Below are positions 40,030-48,477 of a stretch of 64,000 nucleotides of DNA, piece by piece. The DNA comes from UBA4085 sp964556755 (lineage in GTDB: Bacteria > Acidobacteriota > Aminicenantia > Aminicenantales > UBA4085). A program made the translations under genes and the position numbers. The notes under the pieces are model-generated. The model made no database searches and was not told where the DNA came from. It saw nothing but the letters and a program-made list of their open reading frames with translations. Position 1 is the first letter of the stretch; each line of letters begins with the position of its first letter. The stretch spans positions 62,001 to 126,000 of the forward strand of contig CAZKXI010000004.1 in the NCBI GenBank assembly GCA_964556755.1. The letters are read 5' to 3'.

Positions 40030-41456
40030 CTCCGCCCTCCGACGGTCATGGCCGAGATCTTGAGCGTCGGGCAGCCGTCGTTGACCGGCACGTCCTGACC
40101 CTCCTTGCTGCATGTCCCGGTGGGGAGCCCGAAGGCCAGATCCGAGCCGACCATCTCGATCTTGTTCAGGATGTCCAGGTTGCTGCCGATCAGGGTGGCC
40201 TGCTTGACCGGGGCCGTCAGGCGACCGTCCTCGATCAGCCGGGCCGAGGAGACCGAGAAGGTGAACGTCCCGGAGTCCTCGACCTGGCCGCCGGTGAAGC
40301 GCTCGGCGTAGAGACCCCGCTTGACGGAGCGGATGATCTCCTCCGGGTCGTGCTCGCCGCGGTCGATGTAGGTGTTGGCCATGCGGGGGATGGGGAAGTC
40401 GGTATAGTCCTGGCGGCGGCCGTGGCCGGTCGGGGTCCGGCCCATCAGCCTGGCCGAGAGCTTGTCCTGCAGCAGGCCGCGGACGACCCCGTTCTCGATG
40501 AGCAGCGTCTTGCGGGGGACGGTGCCTTCGTCGTCGACGGCATACGAGCCGCGGGAGGCGGGGAGGGTCGGGTCGTCATAGATCGTGACCGCCGGCGAGC
40601 CGACCCGCCGGCCCATCTTGTTCCAGAAGACGGAGGTCTTCTTGCGGTTGAAGTCGGCCTCCAGCAGGTGCCCGACGGCCTCGTGGATGAGGACGCCGGC
40701 GTGGCCGGGGGCCAGCACGACCGGCATCTCTCCGGCCGGAGCGTCGCGGGCGTCCAGGAGATCGACGGCCTCGCGGGCCGCCTCGCGGCCGATGGCCTCG
40801 GGCGAGGCGGCGCCCTCGAAGCGCTCCAGCCCCACCCGGCCGCCCTCGCCCCAGTAGCCGGACTCGCGCAGCCCGCCGCGCTCGGCGATGCCGACGCAGG
40901 TCAGCCGGATCAGGGGGCGGACGTCGGCCGCCAGCAGGCCTTCCGAATTGGCCATCGCGACGTACTGGATCTGGTCCTGGATGGAGGCCTTGGCCTTGAT
41001 GATCAGCGGGGAGAATCCGCGGCAGGCCTCGTAGGCCGCCCGCACCAGGGCGATCTTGTCTTGGAAGGGCGCGGCCTCGGCCGGCCTGCGGACGCGGTAG
41101 ACATCGGCGCCGCCCGGGCCAGGCCGCAGAGGCGAGGGGGCCGCGGTCCGTCCCGAGGCGGCCACGGCGGCGGCGGATCGGGCCGTTCGCAGGATCGCCG
41201 CCGGGCCCAGATCATTGGTGAAGCCATAGCCGGTCGTCTCGCCCGACCAGACCCGCAGGCCGAGCCCCAGGCTGAAGCTCTCGGATGTGTCCTTGAGGAT
41301 GTCCTCCTCCATGAAGGCGGACCGGTACTCGCGGTATTCGAGGAAGACTTCGGCGAAATCGCCTCCCGACGCCAGCGCCGCATCGAGGGCGGCGGCGATA
41401 GAGGGAAGGTCGAGGCCGAAGCGGGATTCCAGGTCGAACGGCAGGGATGGCTTCAT
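40026..41456 (-). CDS. tldD: TldD zinc metalloprotease subunit
   Basis: 476 residues. The zinc motif HEAVGHLLEAD (HExxxH) is intact, and CSKEGQDVPVNDG at the C-terminus supplies the third ligand Cys. VLAPGHAGVLIHEAVG and DDEGTVPRKTLLIENGVVRG are further TldD signatures. It works with PmbA encoded by the next gene (four-base overlap). No peptide precursor or RiPP maturase is visible nearby, so the pair is probably used for general peptide turnover here. Confidence 0.94.
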   Translation of the reverse strand: MKPSLPFDLESRFGLDLPSIAAALDAALASGGDFAEVFLEYREYRSAFMEEDILKDTSESFSLGLGLRVWSGETTGYGFTNDLGPAAILRTARSAAAVAASGRTAAPSPLRPGPGGADVYRVRRPAEAAPFQDKIALVRAAYEACRGFSPLIIKAKASIQDQIQYVAMANSEGLLAADVRPLIRLTCVGIAERGGLRESGYWGEGGRVGLERFEGAASPEAIGREAAREAVDLLDARDAPAGEMPVVLAPGHAGVLIHEAVGHLLEADFNRKKTSVFWNKMGRRVGSPAVTIYDDPTLPASRGSYAVDDEGTVPRKTLLIENGVVRGLLQDKLSARLMGRTPTGHGRRQDYTDFPIPRMANTYIDRGEHDPEEIIRSVKRGLYAERFTGGQVEDSGTFTFSVSSARLIEDGRLTAPVKQATLIGSNLDILNKIEMVGSDLAFGLPTGTCSKEGQDVPVNDGCPTLKISAMTVGGRS

Positions 41457-41542
41457 GGCGGCCCGCTTAGTATAGGGACTTGGGCGGCGGGGTTCAACCG
41501 CTTGAGGTGACGGGGGCTGTTCTGGTAGATTAGCGCCGGGAC

Positions 41543-42616
41543 ATGAGCGGCAAGCGGATCTTCGGGCTGGGCGCGGCCGGGGCCCTCCTCTTCGCCCTGG
41601 CCGGGTGGCTGCCGGCCGCGGGCGGCCCGGACGACGGAAAGGCCCGAATCCTGGAGGGATGGAAGGCCTGGCAGAAGATCCAATCGGAGATCGACTCCCT
41701 GTCGTTCAGCCTGTCGGCCGGATACTCGGGCGACTCTTCAGCCGCGCGCAGCGTGGACAAGCTCGACTTCGGGGCCGGCCTGGCCAAGGGCGGCTACCCC
41801 GACGAGTTCCACTTCGACTTCTCCTCCTCCAACCAGCTCCGGCGCTACCTGACGACGGGGGGCTCCTCGGTGGAGAACTTCATCACGCTCCAGGCCAGCT
41901 ACGAGCGGCACCTCCTGCCTTTCTTCAAAGCCTTCGGCTTCATCGAGAGGTTCTCGGACACCTACCTGAACATCCAGCAACGCTACGAGGCCGGGATCGG
42001 GATCAAGGGCGAGGCGGAGATCGGGCTGACCCGAGCCGGCCGGGAGAAGGTCCGAGCCGTCCAAGATTTCCGCGCCGCGCTTGGCGATTCTCGAAGCGGG
42101 TCCGGGCCCGACTCCGGCCTGCCCGCGGAAGCCTTGGCCGTGGACGAAGCCGGCTTCCGCCGGACGCTGACGGCCCTCAGGAAGCGGCACGCCGTCCTGG
42201 CCCTGGGTCTCATCGTCACGGTCATGGCCGAGGTGGAGAGAGCCGAGATCGAGATGAGCGACGGCTCCAAGCAGGCCCTCGATCCGTCCCGCCGCTTCCG
42301 GCTGACGGTGCGTCCGGGGCTGACCTGGGTCATGACCGAAGGCCTGTCCCTCAAATGGAAGACGTACTTCAAGCTTCCCGTCTTCGGAGCGGCCCGGGCC
42401 CTGGCCTTCGACGGGCAGTCGCTCTATGACCTCCGCTCGGACACCATCGTCACTCTCCGCTACGACCTGCCGGGGGCTCCGTCCTGGGCCCGTAGGATCA
42501 GCCTGATCGCGGAGTACAAGTACTTCTTCGACAACGTGCCGCCGTTCGTCCCCGCCCTCCAGGCGGCGCCGCGGGACCACAACTCGATCGTCTTCAAGCT
42601 CGGGGCGGAGTTCTAG
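41543..42616 (+). CDS. Predicted outer-membrane beta-barrel protein
   Basis: 357 residues with a signal peptide (about 1-26). No family recognised. The mature protein shows alternating hydrophobic strands such as LSFSLSAGYSGDSS, FRLTVRPGLTWVMTEGLSL and RISLIAEYKYFFDN, and it ends VFKLGAEF; a C-terminal Phe after alternating residues is the recognition signal for BAM-assembled barrels. It is close to DUF481-like barrels in appearance. No ribosome site is evident before the ATG. Its last 23 bases overlap the end of the convergent flippase-like gene. Confidence 0.7.
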   Translation: MSGKRIFGLGAAGALLFALAGWLPAAGGPDDGKARILEGWKAWQKIQSEIDSLSFSLSAGYSGDSSAARSVDKLDFGAGLAKGGYPDEFHFDFSSSNQLRRYLTTGGSSVENFITLQASYERHLLPFFKAFGFIERFSDTYLNIQQRYEAGIGIKGEAEIGLTRAGREKVRAVQDFRAALGDSRSGSGPDSGLPAEALAVDEAGFRRTLTALRKRHAVLALGLIVTVMAEVERAEIEMSDGSKQALDPSRRFRLTVRPGLTWVMTEGLSLKWKTYFKLPVFGAARALAFDGQSLYDLRSDTIVTLRYDLPGAPSWARRISLIAEYKYFFDNVPPFVPALQAAPRDHNSIVFKLGAEF

Positions 42617-43619
42617 GGCGCCTCTGCGCGGTCAGGAGCAGAAGGCCGACCAGGCCCAGCCCGGCCTCGAAGACGGCCGTGACCAGGTGGACGCCGAAGC
42701 CCGAGACGGCCGCCAGTCCGGCCGCGAATCCGAAGCCCTTGAAGCCGATGGCCCAGGCCGTCTCCCAGGTCCCGAAGTCGGCCAACCCTTTGATGGGGAA
42801 GGCCGAGGTCATCTCGGCTCCCGTGAGCACCAGGATCAATCTCCCGAAGCCGATCTCCGCCGGACCCAGGCCATAGCTTCGCAGGACGGCCCCGACCAGG
42901 GCGAAGAGCGAGGCGTATTTGGCCAGCCGGATGAGAAGGGACAGGCCCAGAACGGGCAGGCCGAGGCCGCGGGCCCGCAGCGCCTCGAGCGAGGCGATGG
43001 TGGCCCTGGCCTTCTCATCGGCCCGCCGCCAGCCCTTCTGATCCGTTGCCTTGAATCGGCGGGCCGCTCTTTCCGCTCCCCGCCATAGGAGCGCCAGGAG
43101 CGACGCCAGCTTGGCCCAGATCAAGGCCATGGCCAGAAAGAAGCCCGCGGCCAGGGCCAGGAGAAGCCCGGCCGGGAAGGCGGCCCGGCTCGATCCGCCG
43201 ACGCTGAGAACGGCCAGGGCCACGAAGGGGCCCAGGGTCAGGAAGTCGACGACGAAGGCGGCCAGGAAGGACGACGCGGCGCTCTCGAAGGCCACGCCCA
43301 CGCGGGCGTCGAGCAGATAGATGTAGGACAGCGAGCCGACGCGGGCGGGCAGGAGGTCTTCGAAGGCGTTGCGGGCCATGGTCACGAGGATCATCGGCCC
43401 CCAGCCGCAGGCCCCGGGCTCCAGAAGGAGGCGGTAGCGCCAGGACCGCAGGAAGACCGCCGTCAGGCTGATGGCGGCATAGAGGGCCAGGCCCGGCGGG
43501 TGGATGCCGCGAAGGGCGTCCCCGATGTCCTCGGCCCGAACCTGGCGGAAGAGAACCGCCAGGAGGAAGGCGGACAGGGCCAGCGACACGGCGAGAGAGA
43601 GAATCTTCCGGCGGGACAC
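42594..43619 (-). CDS. LPG-synthase-type integral membrane protein (flippase-like, UPF0104)
   Basis: 341 residues, about eight helices. The start is uncertain: GTG at 43619 gives MSRRKILSLAVSLALSAFLL; a GTG at 43634 is possible. The segment ALRGIHPPGLALYAAISLTA, LLPARVGSLSYIYLLDARVG and FPIKGLADFGTWETAWAIGF is the UPF0104/lysylphosphatidylglycerol synthetase transmembrane pattern, with the conserved Arg and Glu/Gly around the helix turns. In the family the domain moves or binds lipid-linked substrates. No synthase catalytic domain is attached. It is divergent from GH78 and overlaps the convergent barrel gene. Confidence 0.8.
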   Translation of the reverse strand: MSRRKILSLAVSLALSAFLLAVLFRQVRAEDIGDALRGIHPPGLALYAAISLTAVFLRSWRYRLLLEPGACGWGPMILVTMARNAFEDLLPARVGSLSYIYLLDARVGVAFESAASSFLAAFVVDFLTLGPFVALAVLSVGGSSRAAFPAGLLLALAAGFFLAMALIWAKLASLLALLWRGAERAARRFKATDQKGWRRADEKARATIASLEALRARGLGLPVLGLSLLIRLAKYASLFALVGAVLRSYGLGPAEIGFGRLILVLTGAEMTSAFPIKGLADFGTWETAWAIGFKGFGFAAGLAAVSGFGVHLVTAVFEAGLGLVGLLLLTAQRRPRTPPRA

Positions 43620-43752
43620 GGCCCATGGTCGCACGCGGAGAGAGAGGCTGTCAACGCCGGCTTGCCCGGCTTCGCGGCCTTCTGATATGCTGGCGCTGCT
43701 TGGGCGCTCCCCACCGGCGTCCAGGACGCTCCGCCACCCTCGGGAGGTCTCC

Positions 43753-46419
43753 ATGTCTCCGAACTCCGCCGGCAAGGCGATCCGTTCTCTCGCGCTCCTC
43801 CTGGCCCTCGCCGCCGTCGTCCGGCCCGCGGCCGCGTCCGCCGGGCCCGAAGCTCCATATGACCTGCGCCTGGAGTACATGTCCCAGCCGCTGGGCGTGG
43901 ACGTCCGCCTGCCGCGGTTCTATTGGACGCCGCGCCCGGCGTCCCGCGGCGGGAGCCAGTCGGCCTATCAGATCCTGGTCAGCCGCGAGGCCGTCTGCGG
44001 CCGCGGCGACGTCTGGGACAGCGGCAAGGTCGCCTCGGACGCGTTCACCCATATCGTCTACGGCGGCAAGCCGCTGGCCTCGGCCTCGTCCTATTACTGG
44101 AAGGTGCGGTTCTGGGACGATTCCGGAGCGGCCAGCGCCTGGAGCCCGGTGGCGAGCTTCGACACGGGGCTTTTCGAGCCGTCCGATTGGAAGGGCGGCT
44201 GGATCGGAGGCGGGGGACTGCTGCGCCGGGAGTTCGACGCTCCCGGGGCGATCGTCCGGGCCAGGGCCTATGTGGCCGGCCTGGGCTACCACGAGCTGCG
44301 GCTCAACGGCCGTAAAGCCGGGCGGGGCGTCCTGGATCCGGGCTGGACGACCTACGACAAGCGGGTGCTCTACGTGACCTACGACGTCACGGATCTCGTC
44401 CGGCCCGGCGCCAACGCTGTCGGCGTGATGCTGGGGCAGGGCTGGTCCAAGGTCAAGGCCCTTCGCCTGCGCCTGGACATCGAGACGGCCGGTGGGCGAG
44501 TCATGACCTTGACCTCGGACGGCGCCTGGAAGGCTTCGGCCGGGCCGATCGTGGAAGACAGCATCTACCATGGCGAGACTTATGACGCGCGGCGGGAGCC
44601 GGAAGGTTGGGACCAGCCGGGCTTCTCCGACGGGAGCTGGAAGGCGGCCGCCCCGGCCGATGCGCCCAAGGGGGAGCTCTCGGCCCAGATGATGCCGGCC
44701 ATCCGGGTCATGGATACCATCGTGCCCTTGGGGATGAGCCAGCCCCGCCCGGGCGTCTACGTCTTCGACATGGGCCAGAACTTCAGCGGCTGGGCCCGCC
44801 TGCGAGTGGCCGGGCCGCGCGGCGCGTCTGTGCGGATGCGCTTCGCCGAGCTGCTCTACGAGGACGGCATGATCAACCGGGAGAACCTGCGCGGGGCCCG
44901 GGCCGAGGACGTCTATATCCTCAAGGGAGGCGGCGAGGAGACCTACGAGCCGCGGTTCACCTACCACGGCTTCCGCTACGTGGAGCTGACCGGCTTCCCG
45001 GGCGTGCCGACGGCGGAGACGATCCGCGGCCGGGTCGTCTATTCGGGCGTCACCCAGACGGGCTCCTTCGCCTGCTCCAAGCCGATCCTCAACGGCCTGC
45101 AGCGGATCATCACCTGGGGCCAGAAGACGAATCTCCACAGCGTCCCGACCGACTGCCCCCAGCGCGACGAGCGGATGGGCTGGATGGCGGACGCCCAAGG
45201 ATCGGCGGAGGAGGCCCTGATGAACTTCGACATGGCCGCCTTCTACACCAACTTCCTGCGCGACATCCGGGACGTCCAGGACGAGCAGGGCCGCATCACC
45301 GACACCGTGCCGCACATCTGGGGCACCCGGCCCGCCGATCCGGCCTGGGGCACGGCCTATCCGCTCCTGGCTTGGTACATGTACCTCTACTACGGCGACA
45401 CGCGCATCCTGGCCGAGCACTACGACGGCCTCAAGGCCTACGGGGCCTTTCTCCAGAGCCAGGCTCCCGACGGCCTTCTGACCTTCAGCAACTACGGCGA
45501 CTGGGTGGCCCTGGAGCCGACGCCGCCGGCGATCATCTCCTCGTTCTACTACTACTACGATATCCTCATCCTGGCCGACATCGCCGCGGTGCTGGACCGC
45601 CCCGAGGAGGCCCGGGCTTATCGGGACCTGGCCGGCTTCATCAAGAAGGCTTTCCACGCGGCCTTCTGGGACCCCAAGGCCAAGACCTACGGCAACGGGA
45701 CCCAGACCGCCAACGCCCTGGCTCTCTTCCTCGACCTGGCGCCCGAAGCCGAGGCCGGCGCGGCCTGGGGCGCCCTGGTCAACGACATCGTCTATACGCG
45801 CGACGGCCATCTGACGACGGGCATCATCGGGACCAAGGTCGTCATGGAAGTCCTGGAGAAGTACGGCAACGCCGCCCTGGCTTACGACCTGGCCACCCGG
45901 ACCGACTTTCCCAGCTGGGGCTACATGATCGCCAGCGGGGCCACCACCGTCTGGGAGCTGTGGAACCGGCGGGAAGGTCCGGGCATGAACTCCCACAACC
46001 ACCCCATGTTCGCCAGCGTCGGCGCCTGGCTCTACAAGAGCCTGGCCGGGATCAACCTGGACCCCAAGGCGCCCGGTTTTCGCAAGGTCCGTATCGCCCC
46101 CCAGATGGTCCGCGACCTGGGCTACGCCTCGGGCTCGCTGGGGACGGTCCGCGGCCGCCTGACATCCTCCTGGACGAGGGGCGACCGGAACGTCGGCTTG
46201 GAGGTCGAGATCCCCTGCGGCAGCGAGGCCGAGATCGTCCTGCCGAGGGGCGTCCTGCGGGACGTGGTCCTCAAGGAGGGCGGGACGGTGATCTGGTCCG
46301 GGAAGAAGGCGGCCGGGTCCGCGGCCGGCATCCGCGCGGTCGAGGAGTCCGATCCCGACAACGTCGTCCGGATCAAGGCCGGCTCCGGCCGCTACGCCTT
46401 CGAGCTGGCCGGGCGCTGA
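43753..46419 (+). CDS. Alpha-L-rhamnosidase (GH78)
   Basis: 888 residues with a signal peptide (about 1-29), from the ATG at 43753 (GGAGGT upstream). Domain order follows GH78: an N-terminal fibronectin-like module with SQSAYQILVSRE and SSYYWKVRFWDDSG, a beta-sandwich starting VRARAYVAGLGYHELRLNGR, and an (alpha/alpha)6 barrel with TDCPQRDERMGWMADAQG (about residue 466) that carries the catalytic acid region. The C-terminal sandwich is GTVRGRLTSSWTRGDRNVGL. It removes alpha-linked rhamnose from rhamnogalacturonan, arabinogalactan or glycosides in the periplasm or medium. It complements GH28 at 9.3 kb. Inverted-repeat copy D follows the stop. Confidence 0.92.
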   Translation: MSPNSAGKAIRSLALLLALAAVVRPAAASAGPEAPYDLRLEYMSQPLGVDVRLPRFYWTPRPASRGGSQSAYQILVSREAVCGRGDVWDSGKVASDAFTHIVYGGKPLASASSYYWKVRFWDDSGAASAWSPVASFDTGLFEPSDWKGGWIGGGGLLRREFDAPGAIVRARAYVAGLGYHELRLNGRKAGRGVLDPGWTTYDKRVLYVTYDVTDLVRPGANAVGVMLGQGWSKVKALRLRLDIETAGGRVMTLTSDGAWKASAGPIVEDSIYHGETYDARREPEGWDQPGFSDGSWKAAAPADAPKGELSAQMMPAIRVMDTIVPLGMSQPRPGVYVFDMGQNFSGWARLRVAGPRGASVRMRFAELLYEDGMINRENLRGARAEDVYILKGGGEETYEPRFTYHGFRYVELTGFPGVPTAETIRGRVVYSGVTQTGSFACSKPILNGLQRIITWGQKTNLHSVPTDCPQRDERMGWMADAQGSAEEALMNFDMAAFYTNFLRDIRDVQDEQGRITDTVPHIWGTRPADPAWGTAYPLLAWYMYLYYGDTRILAEHYDGLKAYGAFLQSQAPDGLLTFSNYGDWVALEPTPPAIISSFYYYYDILILADIAAVLDRPEEARAYRDLAGFIKKAFHAAFWDPKAKTYGNGTQTANALALFLDLAPEAEAGAAWGALVNDIVYTRDGHLTTGIIGTKVVMEVLEKYGNAALAYDLATRTDFPSWGYMIASGATTVWELWNRREGPGMNSHNHPMFASVGAWLYKSLAGINLDPKAPGFRKVRIAPQMVRDLGYASGSLGTVRGRLTSSWTRGDRNVGLEVEIPCGSEAEIVLPRGVLRDVVLKEGGTVIWSGKKAAGSAAGIRAVEESDPDNVVRIKAGSGRYAFELAGR

Positions 46420-46424
46420 ACTAG

Positions 46425-46797
46425 GTTCTAGAGGCTACGGTTCGGATCTTCTCCCGTCTCCGGGATTCGGCTCGGGGTGTCGTCCCGGCGGCTTCGGGCT
46501 CTACTCGCCTTTTCCCACAACTCTCCTCGGCGCCTGCGGAACTCCGCATTATAGCTGTTGGGTTCTTTCAAGTCCTCCCACTCTATGAACGTTCCAAGTG
46601 AATGTCGCGTGCTCAAACATCCCTCGGCGCCCTTTGGGTGCCCTCGGAGAGATGTGGAAAAAGGCGCCGCCCTCGCGGAGCTTGCGGAGCCCTAGTTGGG
46701 ACGTTGTTTCAACTGTCCCCGCCAGGGCGATTTCGCCGTTGGCCGACACCCCGAGCCGCATCTCCTCACGGAGACGGGGGAGAGTCCTATTTTTTAG
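46425..46797. repeat. Large inverted-repeat element, copy D (longest)
   Basis: About 370 bases filling the gap between GH78 and the convergent small-membrane-protein gene; no gene is visible. Left arm CTCCCGTCTCCGGGATTCGG then CTCGGGGTGTCGTCCCGGCG (46451-46489) pairs imperfectly with the right arm read in reverse (CCCCGTCTCCG...CGGCTCGGGGTGTCGGCCAACG, 46785-46733). The plus strand ends TATTTTTTAG. The core CGGCTCGGGGTGTCG resembles CGGTTCGGGGTATCG of copy A. The inner box GGAGCTTGCGGAGCCCTAGT is shared with copy E. An internal hairpin runs around 46620-46656. Confidence 0.75.
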
Positions 46798-46960
46798 CCG
46801 CGGCCCAAAGGATGGCGAAGAGGAAGTAGACGGCCGAGACGATCAGGAAGCCCGTCTTGAAGGCGGCGGCTCCCATCCCGCCCATGAAGTGAAGGACGGA
46901 GAGGGCGAGCCCGGCGGCCAGGGAGAGGACAAGGAGGGGGAGGATCGCGCGGCGGCTCAT
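46787..46960 (-). CDS. 57-residue two-helix membrane protein coupled to the NCS1 permease
   Basis: ATG at 46960 overlaps the permease stop (ATGA), a strong sign of a real, translationally coupled gene. The protein is almost wholly hydrophobic: helix 1 PLLVLSLAAGLALSVLHFM and helix 2 FKTGFLIVSAVYFLFAILWA, ending AAAKK. The hairpin topology recalls small accessory subunits of transporters. I recognise no family. Its stop falls at the T-rich end of inverted-repeat copy D. Confidence 0.7.
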   Translation of the reverse strand: MSRRAILPLLVLSLAAGLALSVLHFMGGMGAAAFKTGFLIVSAVYFLFAILWAAAKK

Positions 46961-48348
46961 GACGGCCTCCCGGCCGGGCTCTTTCGCTCCGGCCAAGCTT
47001 GCAGCAGGACGTAGAGGGCGACGGCGATGGCGTATCCCGGCAGCCACTTGAAGTAGAGGTGGATGGGCAGGGCGAAGACCGCGGCCAAGGTCAGGATCCA
47101 GACGGCCAGCACCCGCCAGCTGAGGACCCAGCCCCGCTTCTCTGCCCGATACTGTTCCAGCTTCAGCCGCGGCAGGATCCAATGCTCGGCGAAGATCACC
47201 GCCCCAACCGGCATCAGGATCAAGCCGTAGAGGGCCACATAGTCCAGCAGCTTCATGAAGACGATGGGGAAGCAGGCCAGGACCGTGGTCGCCGTCCCGG
47301 CCGCCGCGGTCACCTTCCAGCGCGGCCAGCCCGGGGTGATCGCCTGCAGAGCCAGGCCGGCCCGGTAGAGGGTCGGGTTGGCGGTCGTCCAGCCGGCCAG
47401 GACGACACAGGCGACGCCCGCGTACCCGACCGCCTCGAAGGCCATCAGGCCGGGATTCATGTCGCGGCCGATGGCGGCGACCATGACTCCCGAGCAGAGC
47501 CAGGCCAGGAAGTGGCCGGGAAAGACGCCGAAGGATGTGAACAAGCCGTAGGCCCACCGCTTGGCGTAGCGAAAGACGGCCATGTCCGAGAGGCCGATGT
47601 GCATGGCCAAGTTGCAGAACCAGGCGAAGAAGGCGATGTGCCAAAATCCGAGCGGCTCCTGACCGGCGACAGGGACGCCGTTCCATATCCTGGTCCGGGC
47701 GACCTCCCAGATGTTGTCCAGGTTGGCGTGGACGCCCAGCTTGGGCAGGCTGGCGAGGGCTCCGGCGAGGAAGACCAGGAAGATCCAGGGCGAGACCGCC
47801 TGGGCGAAGCGGCTGAGCTTCTCGAATCCCAGCACGGCCAGGGCGGTGAAGGCCGCGCCCAGGGCGAAGACGACCAGCACCCAGCCCAAGCTTCCGGGCA
47901 GGACGTCGTTCAGCCGGGGGCTCTTGATCCCGAAGGCCAGGCCGATGGCGGTGGCCGAGACGGCGATCATGGCCCCGGCCAGGATGCAGTAGAGGACGGC
48001 GTTGGCCAGGTTGTAGAGGATGGTCAGGCCCGGCCCGGCGATCTTGCGCACGTACCAGTAGAGGGTCAGCCGCGTCCGGACGGCGATGGGGGCGCAGATG
48101 AAGGTCCAGGACAGGACGGCCAAGACGTTGCCCAGCAGCAGGCCCAGGACGAGGTCGCGGAAGGAGACGCCGTGCAGGACGAAGAAGGCGCCGATGACGA
48201 ACTCGGTCGCGGCGACATGCTCACCGGCGAAGAGGCCCATGAACTTGGCCGCGGATTGGAGCTTGTCGGGGGGGACGGGCTCGCGGTCGAACTCGTTGAT
48301 CTGATCCAGCCGGGCGCCGAGGGACGCCAGCTTTCCGGTACGGGCCAT
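46957..48348 (-). CDS. NCS1-type nucleobase/cofactor permease
   Basis: 463 residues with about 12 helices; ATG at 48348 follows GGAGGAGG. The purine-cytosine permease fold is seen in INEFDREPVPPDKLQSAAKF at the start, FVIGAFFVLHGVSFRDLVLG (helix 2), SWTFICAPIAVRTRLTLYWY and NLAMHIGLSDMAVFRYAKRW. It could carry cytosine, purines, allantoin, or a pyridine such as nicotinate. Its promoter region is back to back with nadC-nadB, which hints at nicotinate-type or nucleobase import but is not proof. Confidence 0.85.
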   Translation of the reverse strand: MARTGKLASLGARLDQINEFDREPVPPDKLQSAAKFMGLFAGEHVAATEFVIGAFFVLHGVSFRDLVLGLLLGNVLAVLSWTFICAPIAVRTRLTLYWYVRKIAGPGLTILYNLANAVLYCILAGAMIAVSATAIGLAFGIKSPRLNDVLPGSLGWVLVVFALGAAFTALAVLGFEKLSRFAQAVSPWIFLVFLAGALASLPKLGVHANLDNIWEVARTRIWNGVPVAGQEPLGFWHIAFFAWFCNLAMHIGLSDMAVFRYAKRWAYGLFTSFGVFPGHFLAWLCSGVMVAAIGRDMNPGLMAFEAVGYAGVACVVLAGWTTANPTLYRAGLALQAITPGWPRWKVTAAAGTATTVLACFPIVFMKLLDYVALYGLILMPVGAVIFAEHWILPRLKLEQYRAEKRGWVLSWRVLAVWILTLAAVFALPIHLYFKWLPGYAIAVALYVLLQAWPERKSPAGRPS

Positions 48349-48379
48349 GCGGGCCTCCTCCAGAGAAGATCGGGCGCCG

Positions 48380-48409
48380 ATCATATACCTTTGGCGGCGG
48401 GGGAGACAA
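48380..48409 (-). promoter_or_regulatory. Predicted promoter of the NCS1 permease
   Basis: On the minus strand, TTGTCT (48409-48404), an 18-base spacer and TATGAT (48385-48380), about 31 bases before the ATG. Confidence 0.45.
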
Positions 48410-48439
48410 GCCGGGGCGCTTTTCCGCCGCCCCGGGCGT

Positions 48440-48468
48440 TTGACGATCCGGGGGGATGCTCCTATAAT
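48440..48468 (+). promoter_or_regulatory. Near-consensus sigma70 promoter of nadC-nadB
   Basis: TTGACG (48440-48445), a 17-base spacer and a perfect TATAAT (48463-48468). The expected transcription start (about 48474-48476) is only two to four bases before the nadC ATG, so the mRNA may be leaderless. Confidence 0.75.
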
Positions 48469-48477
48469 CCGAAAGCC

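Noticed and set aside
40026..41456. RiPP cluster around tldD/pmbA
   Set aside because: No precursor peptide, cyclodehydratase or radical SAM gene nearby; the pair is common in bacteria without RiPPs.
46549..46761. 70-residue minus-strand frame inside copy D
   Set aside because: It is made of the inverted-repeat arms, with no ribosome site or known domain.
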